Program-made: the position numbers and the translations under genes | The notes under the pieces: model-generated | Seen by the model: only the letters and a program-made list of their open reading frames with translations | Databases searched by the model: none | Told to the model about the DNA's origin: nothing | Part shown: positions 44,312-52,056 of the stretch, piece by piece | How the letters are laid out: the number at the start of each line of letters is the position of its first letter | Numbering within the stretch: the stretch's first letter is position 1 | Assembly: GCA_046350455.1 (NCBI GenBank) | Contig: JAXMAM010000009.1 | Span: forward strand, 32,582 to 96,581 | Direction: 5' to 3' | DNA: 64,000 bases | DNA from: CAZXGD01 sp046350455 | GTDB lineage: Bacteria > Planctomycetota > Phycisphaerae > Phycisphaerales > SM1A02

Positions 44312-45036
44312 GCCGCACGTCGGGCGTCATCATCACGATGGACGGCCCGGCTGGCACCGGCAAGAGCTCGGTGGCAGTGCTCCTGGCGCACCGCCTGGGG
44401 CTGGAGATGCTGGACACCCAGGCGCCATGTACCGCGCGGCTGCGGTGGTGGCGCTGGACGAAGGCGTGCCAGCGGACGACGGCCCAGCGCTGGCTGCGCG
44501 CATCGAGGAGGAAGGCCTGCGCTTTGACTGGACGCAGCGCCCGCCGCGCCTCCTGCTGGGTGGCCGCGATCTGACCGAGCGCATCCGCGACGCAGACGTC
44601 AACCAGGCAGTGAGCGTGGTGGCCCGCCAGGCTGCGCTGCGCGCAGCCATGGTGGAGGCGCAGCGCGCCATTGGCCGCGCGCATCCGCGGCTGGTGAGCG
44701 AGGGCGCGACCAGGGCTCGGTGGTGTTCCCGCATGCAGCGGTGCGCTTCTACCTGCACGCGCACCCCGAAGTGCGCGCGCCGCCGCGTGGAGCAGATGCG
44801 CGCAGGGCCGGCCAGCAGACTATGAAGCCGTGCTGCGCGCCATCCAGGAGCGCGACTATCTGGATGAGACGCGCAGCGATGGCCCGCTCATTGTGCCGCG
44901 GCGCGGTGCGCGTGGAACCTGCCAGCAGCTACGCTGGACGGCGTGGTTGACCTGCTGGAGCGCGAGGTGCGCGCGCGGGCCAGCAGAAGAACAGGCGCCG
45001 CCCGCGCGCGCGCCCGAAGGAGCTGCGCTGCCGTGA
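44308..45036 (+). pseudogene. cmk: Cytidylate kinase, repeatedly frameshifted
   Basis: About 235 residues if repaired. It phosphorylates CMP and dCMP. Visible parts in order are ITMDGPAGTGKSSVAVLLAHRLG (P-loop), then after a shift near 44421 MYRAAAVVALDEGV, later ARIEEEGLRFDW, DADVNQAVSVVARQAALR, then GSVVFPHAAVRFYLHAHPEVRA, and IQERDYLDETRSDGPL. At least four shifts are needed (near 44421, 44707, 44800-44820, 44900-44930). CMP kinase is normally essential, so these breaks argue for sequence error. Its stop TGA overlaps the ATG of the next gene (TGATG), and the order cmk-acyltransferase is common. Confidence 0.85.
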
Positions 45037-45773
45037 TGGGCCTGCAGGCAGAGCGGCGTGCGCCTGGCCGCGGCTGGGGCAGCGTGGCGGCGTACCACTA
45101 CTCAGAGCTGCTGCTTGAGGCGGGCGTGTTTGCCACGTGGGGGCTGCACACCACGGGCCGGCATCACGTTCCGAGCACGGGCGCGTTTGTGCTGGCGCCC
45201 ACGCATCAGTCGGTGCTCGACCCCGTCACCTGCGGCATCGCGGCCCGCGACCGCCCGCTCACCTACATCGCGCGCGACACGCTCTTCACCTTCAAGCCCT
45301 TTGGAGCGCTCATCCGGCTGTACGGCGCTGTGCCCATCGAGCGCGGCGCCAGCGACTCGGCCGCCATTCGCCTGGCGCTGGGCGAGCTGGCCGCTGGCCG
45401 CGCGCTGCTCATCTTTCCAGAGGGCACGCGCTGTCACGATGGCCGCACTGCGCCCTTCCAGCCCGGCATGGTGCTGCTGGCCCGCCGGTCCAAGGTGCCG
45501 CTGGTGCCCATGGCCATGGATGGCAGCTTTGACCTGTGGCCGCGCGGCAGCGACTGGCCGCGCCTGCATGGAGCCATCGAGCAGGAGGTGGGCCCGCCCA
45601 TCCCGCCAGAGGAGATCGCAGAGCGCGTGAAGGGCGGCAGCGAGCAGTTCCTGGCAGACCTGCGCCGCGAGGCCGAATGCATGCGCCTGCGCTGCCGAGC
45701 CCGACTGCGCGAGCGCACCAACGGCGCCTGGCCACCCCCAGGGCCCGCCGACACGCCATACTGGGACGCGTGA
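45036..45773 (+). CDS. 1-acyl-sn-glycerol-3-phosphate acyltransferase family (PlsC-like)
   Basis: 245 residues. The catalytic HxxxxD motif is HQSVLDP and the second block is FPEGTRCHDGR, which binds glycerol phosphate; LVPMAMDGS follows. It probably makes phosphatidic acid for membrane lipids, but related enzymes acylate other acceptors. The ATG at 45036 overlaps the cmk stop (TGATG), giving translational coupling. The frame extends upstream to 44943 but that is cmk sequence. The C terminus is basic then Pro-rich (PPPGPADTPYWDA). Confidence 0.88.
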   Translation: MGLQAERRAPGRGWGSVAAYHYSELLLEAGVFATWGLHTTGRHHVPSTGAFVLAPTHQSVLDPVTCGIAARDRPLTYIARDTLFTFKPFGALIRLYGAVPIERGASDSAAIRLALGELAAGRALLIFPEGTRCHDGRTAPFQPGMVLLARRSKVPLVPMAMDGSFDLWPRGSDWPRLHGAIEQEVGPPIPPEEIAERVKGGSEQFLADLRREAECMRLRCRARLRERTNGAWPPPGPADTPYWDA

Positions 45774-47050
45774 GCAGCCCGCACCGACAGGATGGCGCAG
45801 AAGAGCACCGCACGCGGGCACCGGCCGCCCCGCGTGAAGCGGCTGCGTGGGTGGCCGCGCACCTGGCGCGTGCCGGCTACCGCGCGCTCTTTGCTGGCGG
45901 CTGCGTGCGCGACCGTCTGCTGGGGCTCGACCCCGCTGACTACGACGTGGCCACCAGCGCCACACCTGAGCAGATCCGCGCGGTGTTTCCGCATGCCATC
46001 GGCGTGGGCGAGTCCTTTGGCGTCATGCTGGTGCGCCACGGTGGCCGCACCGTGGAGGTGGCCACGTTCCGCAGCGAGTCTGGCTACGCCGATGGCCGCC
46101 GGCCCACGGACGTGCGCTTCACCGACGAGCGCGAGGACGCGCTCCGCCGCGACTTCACCATCAACGGGCTGTTCGAGGATCCGGTGACAGGCCAGATCCT
46201 GGATTACGTGAACGGCCGCGCAGACCTGCAGGCGCGCGTGCTCCGCGCCATTGGCCACGCCACCGAGCGCTTCCGCGAGGACCGGCTGCGCGCGCTGCGT
46301 GCCGTGCGCTTCACCGCGCGCTTTGCGCTCACGCTGGAGCCTGCCACGCGCGCGGCGGTGCAGGCGTTCGCGCATGACCTGGCGGGCGTGAGCCGCGAGC
46401 GCATCGGCCATGAGGTGCGGCGCATGCTGGCGCATCCCTCGCGCGCGCTAGCTGTGGAGCTGTGCGAAGCCCTGGACCTGGCGCCGTCGGTCCTGAATGA
46501 GGCGGGAGCGGGAGCCGGGGCGGCGGGCGCTGCGCTCGATCTTGCTCCGCTGCGCGCGCTGCCGCCCGAGGCGGTGGTGCCCACGGGCCTGGCTGCATGG
46601 ATGCTGGGGCGGGGCGGCGTGACCACCAAGGCGCGGCAGGAGCACTGGCGCGCGGCGCTCTGCCTTTCCAACACAGAGAGCGATCAGCTGGCAGCCACGC
46701 TGGCCCTCCGTGCGCGGGTGCTGGACGGGTGGGCGGCAGCGGATGCAGCAGGCCGCAAGCGCATGGCCGCGCTGGAGGTGTTCGCTGGTGCGCTGCAGCT
46801 GGTGGGGGCGGCTGACCCAGCGCTGGCTGCGCAGGTGCGAGCGGACTACGACACCCTGGCCTCCACGGGGCTGGCCCCCCAGCCATATCTGACTGGGGAG
46901 GACCTCATCCGGGCTGGCATGCGTCCGGGGCCTGGGTTCAAGAAGGTGCTGGACACCCTCTATGACCAGCAGCTGAACGGGCTTCTCACCAGCCGGGAGC
47001 AAGCCTTGGCTGCCCTGGCGCGTTGGCCCAGCGGCCACGCTGGCGGATGA
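45770..47050 (+). CDS. CCA-adding tRNA nucleotidyltransferase / poly(A) polymerase family
   Basis: 426 residues from GTG 45770, which overlaps the acyltransferase stop (GTGA). The nucleotidyltransferase head has FAGGCVRDRLLGLDPADYDVATSA with the catalytic Asp pair, FGVMLVRHGGRTVEVATFR, and DALRRDFTINGLFEDP (RRDFTIN motif). RFREDRLRALRAVRFTARF is the nucleobase-recognition segment. The C-terminal half is helical. It matures or repairs tRNA 3' ends, which fits the tRNA here that does not encode CCA. Some family members are poly(A) polymerases; the sequence alone does not distinguish. Confidence 0.9.
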   Translation: MSSPHRQDGAEEHRTRAPAAPREAAAWVAAHLARAGYRALFAGGCVRDRLLGLDPADYDVATSATPEQIRAVFPHAIGVGESFGVMLVRHGGRTVEVATFRSESGYADGRRPTDVRFTDEREDALRRDFTINGLFEDPVTGQILDYVNGRADLQARVLRAIGHATERFREDRLRALRAVRFTARFALTLEPATRAAVQAFAHDLAGVSRERIGHEVRRMLAHPSRALAVELCEALDLAPSVLNEAGAGAGAAGAALDLAPLRALPPEAVVPTGLAAWMLGRGGVTTKARQEHWRAALCLSNTESDQLAATLALRARVLDGWAAADAAGRKRMAALEVFAGALQLVGAADPALAAQVRADYDTLASTGLAPQPYLTGEDLIRAGMRPGPGFKKVLDTLYDQQLNGLLTSREQALAALARWPSGHAGG

Positions 47051-47162
47051 GCCCCGGGTGGTCCTATTGGCCACTGTCCGGAGAACCGCTGGGTCTGCCC
47101 CCCCGTATCAAGCCAAGAATCCACGCCGCTCGCCAGTCCCCGCCCCGTAGAATCGAGGAACC

Positions 47163-48395
47163 ATGATCCTGACCACCGCTGCAGCCCTCCTCCTGGGAGC
47201 CTCTCCGATCAGCGCGTCCGCCAGTCCTGAGCCTGTGGCTTCCATGCCACGCCAGGACTCCATCTCTGCGCCCACGTCTGGCACGGCTTCGGCCAAGACT
47301 GGCAAGTCGCCCTATGCGGCTGCCACGGGCCTCTCCAAGCCGCCCGTGGTCTACGTCATCCCCATGGATGGCCAGATGGGCACGGACATCCATCCGGCCA
47401 TCTATGAGCGCATCCTGGCGGACATCAAGAACGTCAAGCCAGACCTGGTGGTCTTCCGCCTGCACTCGGATGATGGGCGCTTCAGCATCGGCTACATGGA
47501 CTTCATGGAGCAGCAGATGCGCAGCGACAAGGTGGACCCCCGCCTGATCGCCAGCCAGATCACGGAGTATCGCGACCTGGCGCAGAAGCTTCACGCAGAG
47601 CTGGACCAGTATCCCACGGTCATGTATGTGGAGGACGCGCGCGGCATGTCCAGCATGCTGGCCATGGCGTGGCCATACATGTTCATGGCTCCCAAGGGCT
47701 GGGTCCAGGGCCTGGACATCGTGGGCTCGCTGGGCGGCGGCAACGACGCAGACATCCGCGCCAAGATGTTCGCAGCCTGGACCGGCATCGCCAAGGGCGT
47801 GGTGGAGCTGGGTGGCCACCCACAGGAACTGTCGGAAGCGCTGGTGCGCCCCGACCGCCTGCTGAGCGTGGACGTGGATGGCCGCGTGGCCCGCTGGCGC
47901 AACGACACCGATGGCTCCTGGTACCTGGTGGACGACTCGGACAAGCGCGCTGCGGTCTTCACAGCCAAGACAGCGGAAGACACAGGCCTGACCGACGGCC
48001 TTGCCACCGACGTGAACGACCTCATGCTCCTGCTGGGCTACCCCGAGTTCAAGGTGGTGGACAGCGGCGAGAAGATGTTCGAGGACTACAAGACTGCATG
48101 GCGCAAGCGCTTCGAGGAGACAGAGAAGTGGATGGATGAGTTCCAGGAGCCCGTGCGGGATCCCAAGGAGCTTGGCCAGCGCAAGCAGATCCTGGAGAAG
48201 ATGAAGCAGGCCTTCAAGCAGTACCCGCCGCTCGCGCGTCTGTGGGAGTGGAAGGCTGGTCTGACCATGTCGCAGCTGGACCTGCTCATCGAGAACATCA
48301 CAGAGAAGATCCGCCAGGCGCAGAAGGCCAAGCAGGGCTCTGGCAGCGGCTCAGGCTCCGGCAAGAATGGCAAGGGCTTCGGCACCATTCGCTGA
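47163..48395 (+). CDS. Secreted NfeD/ClpP-fold protein (first of a pair)
   Basis: 410 residues with an N-terminal signal (MILTTAAALLLGASPISASA). Residues 60-190 resemble the ClpP/crotonase-like serine-protease domain of NfeD proteins: VVYVIPMDGQMGTDIHPAIYERI, LVVFRLHSDDG where a catalytic Gly-rich loop would be, and YVEDARGMSSMLAMAW, whose Ser163/164 aligns with the nucleophile. The usual LNTPGG loop is changed to RLHSDDG, so activity is uncertain. The C-terminal third is a helical, charged region with a Gly/Ser tail. The next gene is a paralogue 24 bp downstream; the two probably form a complex. Confidence 0.7.
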   Translation: MILTTAAALLLGASPISASASPEPVASMPRQDSISAPTSGTASAKTGKSPYAAATGLSKPPVVYVIPMDGQMGTDIHPAIYERILADIKNVKPDLVVFRLHSDDGRFSIGYMDFMEQQMRSDKVDPRLIASQITEYRDLAQKLHAELDQYPTVMYVEDARGMSSMLAMAWPYMFMAPKGWVQGLDIVGSLGGGNDADIRAKMFAAWTGIAKGVVELGGHPQELSEALVRPDRLLSVDVDGRVARWRNDTDGSWYLVDDSDKRAAVFTAKTAEDTGLTDGLATDVNDLMLLLGYPEFKVVDSGEKMFEDYKTAWRKRFEETEKWMDEFQEPVRDPKELGQRKQILEKMKQAFKQYPPLARLWEWKAGLTMSQLDLLIENITEKIRQAQKAKQGSGSGSGSGKNGKGFGTIR

Positions 48396-48419
48396 CCCCC
48401 GCGCAAGTCAAGGACACAC

Positions 48420-49943
48420 ATGCGTATTCACAGCATTGGCATCGTCGCGCTCTCTTCCGCGCTTCTCCTGGCCGCCCCAGTGGTGGCTGCAGCGCCGCAG
48501 TCGGCTGATCAGCAGCAGGTGAAGCTGGCCAAGGGCACCTGGTGGGGCAAGGTCGGCGACAAGGTGGAGTTGGAGTTCAAGGACGGCCTGTCTGTCCGCA
48601 AGATGTCCGGCACCATCACCAAGATCGAGAAGGGCGTGCTGACGGTGGAGGGCACCATCGACGGCAAGAAGGTCACGCGTCCGATCTTTGCCGCTGAGAT
48701 CCAATCCATGAAGACCCTGGACGGTGCTGCAGCGCCTGCAGGCACTGCGCCAGCAGGGACGCCTGCCACCACGCCGGCCAACACGCCAGCCAACACGCCG
48801 GCCACCGCGCCAGCGGGCACCCCGGCCGGCACGCAGCCAGCCACAACTCCGTCCTCATCTGATGGCCGCAAGGTGAAGGCCCCTGAGCCTGGCTCCACGC
48901 GCAACATTGACAAGGGCGACAAGGTGCTGGGCGTGGGCGCTGCTGCCCCCAGCGGCAAGAAGGATGCACAGGGCTACGACCTGGACGTCAACGGCTACCG
49001 CATCTCGCCCAAGAAGGGCGTGTTCATGCTGCCGTGGAAGGACACCGTGGGCGAGACAGCCCGCGCCAAGGAAATCGAGATGGTGGCTGCCGAGGCCGAC
49101 AAGTGGGGCCCAGGGCAGATCATCGTCATGGAGATCGAGAGCCCCGGCGGGCTGGTGAGCGAGATCTACAAGATCTCCGATGTGCTGCGCGAGGTGCGCA
49201 AGCGCCATCGCGTGGTGGCGTGGATCAAGGAGGCCATCTCGGCCGCTGCGGTCACCGCCATGCACTGCGACGAGATCTACTTCCAGCGCGCTGGTGCGCT
49301 GGGCGCCGCCACCATGATTCGCGGCCGCGACACGGTGGATGACAGCCTGCTGCTGCCGTTCATGAGCGAGATCGGCCAGGTGGTGCAGAACAACGGCCGT
49401 CCGCCCATGGTCTTCTACGCCATGGTGAAGGCCAAGGCCATCCTGACCTACACCAAGGATCCCAAGACTGGCAAGCCTGAGTTCCACGACCACATCACGG
49501 GCGAGCCTGGCGAGGTGGTCCTGTCTGACGAGAAGGACAACCTGGTGTTCAACGCGAGCAACGCGCTGGACAGCGGCTTCTCGCAGGGCGTGGCTGACAC
49601 CAAGGAGGAGCTGGCCAAGTGCCTGGGGCTGCCCGAGTGGTACGAGGTGAGCGACTATGGCGTGCGCATTGGCAACGCCTGGCACAAGCTGTTCAAGGAC
49701 TGCGACGAGGATGTCCAGAAGCAGATGGCGCGGTTCGACATGACTCGCGCTGGCGGCACCAAGGAGCAGCTGGGCGTGCAGATCCAGATCGGCGAGAAGC
49801 TGCTGAGCTGGTACAAGCGCTGCCCACCCTGCCTGGAGCTGAAGGGCATTGATTCCGAGCGCATCGAGAAGATCCTGAAGGAACTCCGCCGCCGCCTGGC
49901 TGACATCAAGAAGGCCGAGCAGCAGAACCGCACCACCAGCTGA
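48420..49943 (+). CDS. Secreted NfeD/ClpP-like serine protease (second of a pair)
   Basis: 507 residues. The signal peptide is MRIHSIGIVALSSALLLAAPVVAAA. Residues 35-100 form a small beta domain (KLAKGTWWGKVGDKVELEF), residues 103-145 are a Thr/Pro/Ala linker, and residues 185-330 are the ClpP-fold domain: IIVMEIESPGGLVSEIYKIS (SPGG loop), AISAAAVTA with candidate nucleophile Ser274, and GALGAATMI. No C-terminal OB/NfeD membrane domain is present; the end is a charged coiled region. NfeD1-type proteases cleave membrane proteins, often with SPFH proteins such as stomatin, and SPFH genes follow 2.1 kb later. Repeat units begin at its stop. Confidence 0.8.
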   Translation: MRIHSIGIVALSSALLLAAPVVAAAPQSADQQQVKLAKGTWWGKVGDKVELEFKDGLSVRKMSGTITKIEKGVLTVEGTIDGKKVTRPIFAAEIQSMKTLDGAAAPAGTAPAGTPATTPANTPANTPATAPAGTPAGTQPATTPSSSDGRKVKAPEPGSTRNIDKGDKVLGVGAAAPSGKKDAQGYDLDVNGYRISPKKGVFMLPWKDTVGETARAKEIEMVAAEADKWGPGQIIVMEIESPGGLVSEIYKISDVLREVRKRHRVVAWIKEAISAAAVTAMHCDEIYFQRAGALGAATMIRGRDTVDDSLLLPFMSEIGQVVQNNGRPPMVFYAMVKAKAILTYTKDPKTGKPEFHDHITGEPGEVVLSDEKDNLVFNASNALDSGFSQGVADTKEELAKCLGLPEWYEVSDYGVRIGNAWHKLFKDCDEDVQKQMARFDMTRAGGTKEQLGVQIQIGEKLLSWYKRCPPCLELKGIDSERIEKILKELRRRLADIKKAEQQNRTTS

Positions 49944-49954
49944 AATTGGAAATT

Positions 49955-50804
49955 CGTGCCTGGCACGGGTGTCCCTACTTTCGGAAATCGGTGCCAGGCA
50001 CTGGTGTCCCGGGTTTCTGCGGTGCGCGGTGATCCCGCGCTGTACCCCGCGCACCGCGTGCCGCGGCCTCCGCGCGGTCCGGGGCGCGGCCGCGGACGGC
50101 TCGGCTCCACCAGTTCCGCCTCGCCTCGGCTTCGCGATCGCTCGGCAGGTGGAGCGGCCCGCGAGCCGGGTTGCGCACACATCCTGCCTCGCTCCGCTCA
50201 ACGCCGCTACGCCGCGCCCCCCGGCCCCGCGCTGCGGCCGCTGAGAACGATGGAAATTGGTGCCTGGCACGGGTGTCCCGGATTTCTGCATCGAGTGGCG
50301 AACCCCGTGCCAAGCCCTGGATGTAATCCAGCGCCTCACCTCGTGCTGGATCCCGGGCCTCACTGGACGGCTGTCCGCGTGCACCCCGTGTCGCGGCCTC
50401 TGCGCAGTCCTTGGCGCCGCGGCCGCAGGTTGATGTGCTTCGCGCTCGGCAGGCTTGGTCCCTGTGGCCGTCAAGGTGCCCGTCAGGGGTTTCCGTTGTT
50501 TCGCGCATTTCAACAGCCGCTGACCGAACCCTCCACTATCCCCCGTGCTCGCTCCACGGTGGAAGCGGCTGGAGCGCAGGACCGGGGGGCGCGGCGTAGC
50601 GGCGTTGAGCGGAGCGAGGCAGACTGTGTGGGCCCCCCGGCTCGCGGGCCGTTCCACCTGCCGAGCGCACGCGAAGCCGAGGCGAAGGCGGAACCTGGTG
50701 GAGCCGAGCCGTCCGCGGCCGCCCCCCCGGGACCCGCGGAGAGGCCCGCGATTCGGCGCGGGGACCGCAGTCCGCAGAAACCCGGGACAGGAGTGCCAGG
50801 CACC
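49955..50804 (+). repeat. Repeat cluster with two related noncoding elements (copies C and D)
   Basis: Repeat units occur at 49955-49975, 49990-50010 and 50259-50279 (forward) and 50784-50804 (reverse). Copy C (50015-50250) matches the interior of copy A on the same strand, including CTCGCTCCGCTCAACGCC. Copy D (50560-50780) holds the same block on the opposite strand, and a weaker partial block is at 50370-50460. No gene is seen in these 850 bp. The cluster fills the gap between the NfeD-like gene and the convergent permease gene. Confidence 0.85.
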
Positions 50805-50815
50805 AATTTCCGGGG

Positions 50816-51859
50816 TCAGCCGACTTCGCGCTGCTGGAAGAGCGCCACGGCCACGCCGAGCGCCGCCACCACCAGCATCGCGCCGTAGCCAGCGGACCAC
50901 AGCACATACGAGGCTGGGATCGCACGCCCCTGCTGCACCGCGTCGCTCAGCCAGAAGACCTGAAAGTTGGGCACCACGGCGTAGCAGACCTGGCCGCCCG
51001 CATACAGCAGGTGGTTCCAGTCAAACCAGCTGCCGGGTGTGCCGGCCTGCTCCAGCCGTGTGATGAGCTCGCCCGTGGCCTTGATGTGCCGCCCGAAAAT
51101 CCAGTCGCTCATCAGCCCCAGAAGGAACGCCCCCAGCGTGATGCCCAGCGTGACCACCTGCCCAAAGCGCGTGCTGGCCGCCACGGCGATCCCCGCCAGC
51201 ACCAGCAGCCCCATCCACATCACCACCAGCGCGACCCACAGCTTGCCCTCAAACTGCGTGGCGGGCGCCACCGTGCTCCAGTCCTTGCCCAGCGGCAGGC
51301 ACACGCCATACGCCACCGCCAGCACCGGCACGCCAAACACCAGCGTGGCGCTGGGCACGGGCCAGGAATAGAAGTAGTTGGCCCACAGCGCCGCACCGGT
51401 GGTGGCGAGCACCGCCAGAATCCCCAGCGTGAGCACGGGGAAGTGGTAGGGGGTGGCCACGGTGGGCATCGTGCCGTGCATCTCCACGATCAGAAAAACC
51501 AGTCCCAGGAAGAGCAGCACGGCGGTCAGCGCGGCGCACACGCCCATCCACTTGCCCACCACGAACACGGGCCGCGGCACGGGCTTGGACACCACCGTCA
51601 GCACGGTGCGGTTGTCAATCTCGCGCGTGAGCGCGCTGGTGGCCAGAAAGCTGGCCAGCACCGTGCCGCACACAAAGATGGTGCTGAGCGCGATATCCAC
51701 GAACATCCGCTGGTCATCCATCAGCGTGTACGCCGAGAACGGCAGGCTCATCACCAGCAGCAGCGTTCCAATGACCAGCACCACCAGCACGATCGGCTGG
51801 CGGACAGACTCAAAGAACGTGTTTCGGGCGATGGCAGCCAGCTGCTCAAGGATGGTCAT
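50816..51859 (-). CDS. ABC-2 type permease (divergent member of the SPFH/ABC locus)
   Basis: 347 residues with six or seven hydrophobic segments and no ATPase domain. The cytoplasmic motif TREIDNRTVLTVVSKPVPRPVFVVGKWMG is the Nos/Gld-type coupling segment; the permease at 57951 carries the same pattern (RDRQVWTVLTKPVSRIGWLMGKW). No ATPase lies on its strand, so it may share the ATPase at 56659. It is divergent from the first SPFH gene with a 197-bp gap. Its stop is 12 bp from a repeat unit. Substrate unknown. Confidence 0.82.
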   Translation of the reverse strand: MTILEQLAAIARNTFFESVRQPIVLVVLVIGTLLLVMSLPFSAYTLMDDQRMFVDIALSTIFVCGTVLASFLATSALTREIDNRTVLTVVSKPVPRPVFVVGKWMGVCAALTAVLLFLGLVFLIVEMHGTMPTVATPYHFPVLTLGILAVLATTGAALWANYFYSWPVPSATLVFGVPVLAVAYGVCLPLGKDWSTVAPATQFEGKLWVALVVMWMGLLVLAGIAVAASTRFGQVVTLGITLGAFLLGLMSDWIFGRHIKATGELITRLEQAGTPGSWFDWNHLLYAGGQVCYAVVPNFQVFWLSDAVQQGRAIPASYVLWSAGYGAMLVVAALGVAVALFQQREVG

Positions 51860-52056
51860 GGCACGGCCTCGATGGCCAGGTCGAATGGTCGGACAGTCAC
51901 CGCGGCCTTGCCTGCCGCTGGCCCCGGACAGACCCCGGGGACCTTGAGATACGGTACCCTTCTTGCCGAACCGCGAGCGGGCACCGCTCGTACGACCGGG
52001 AACCGGGCGGTGTTCGTCCCGGGTCCTTTTGCAAGTGAGCCCACCGCACCTCTCCG

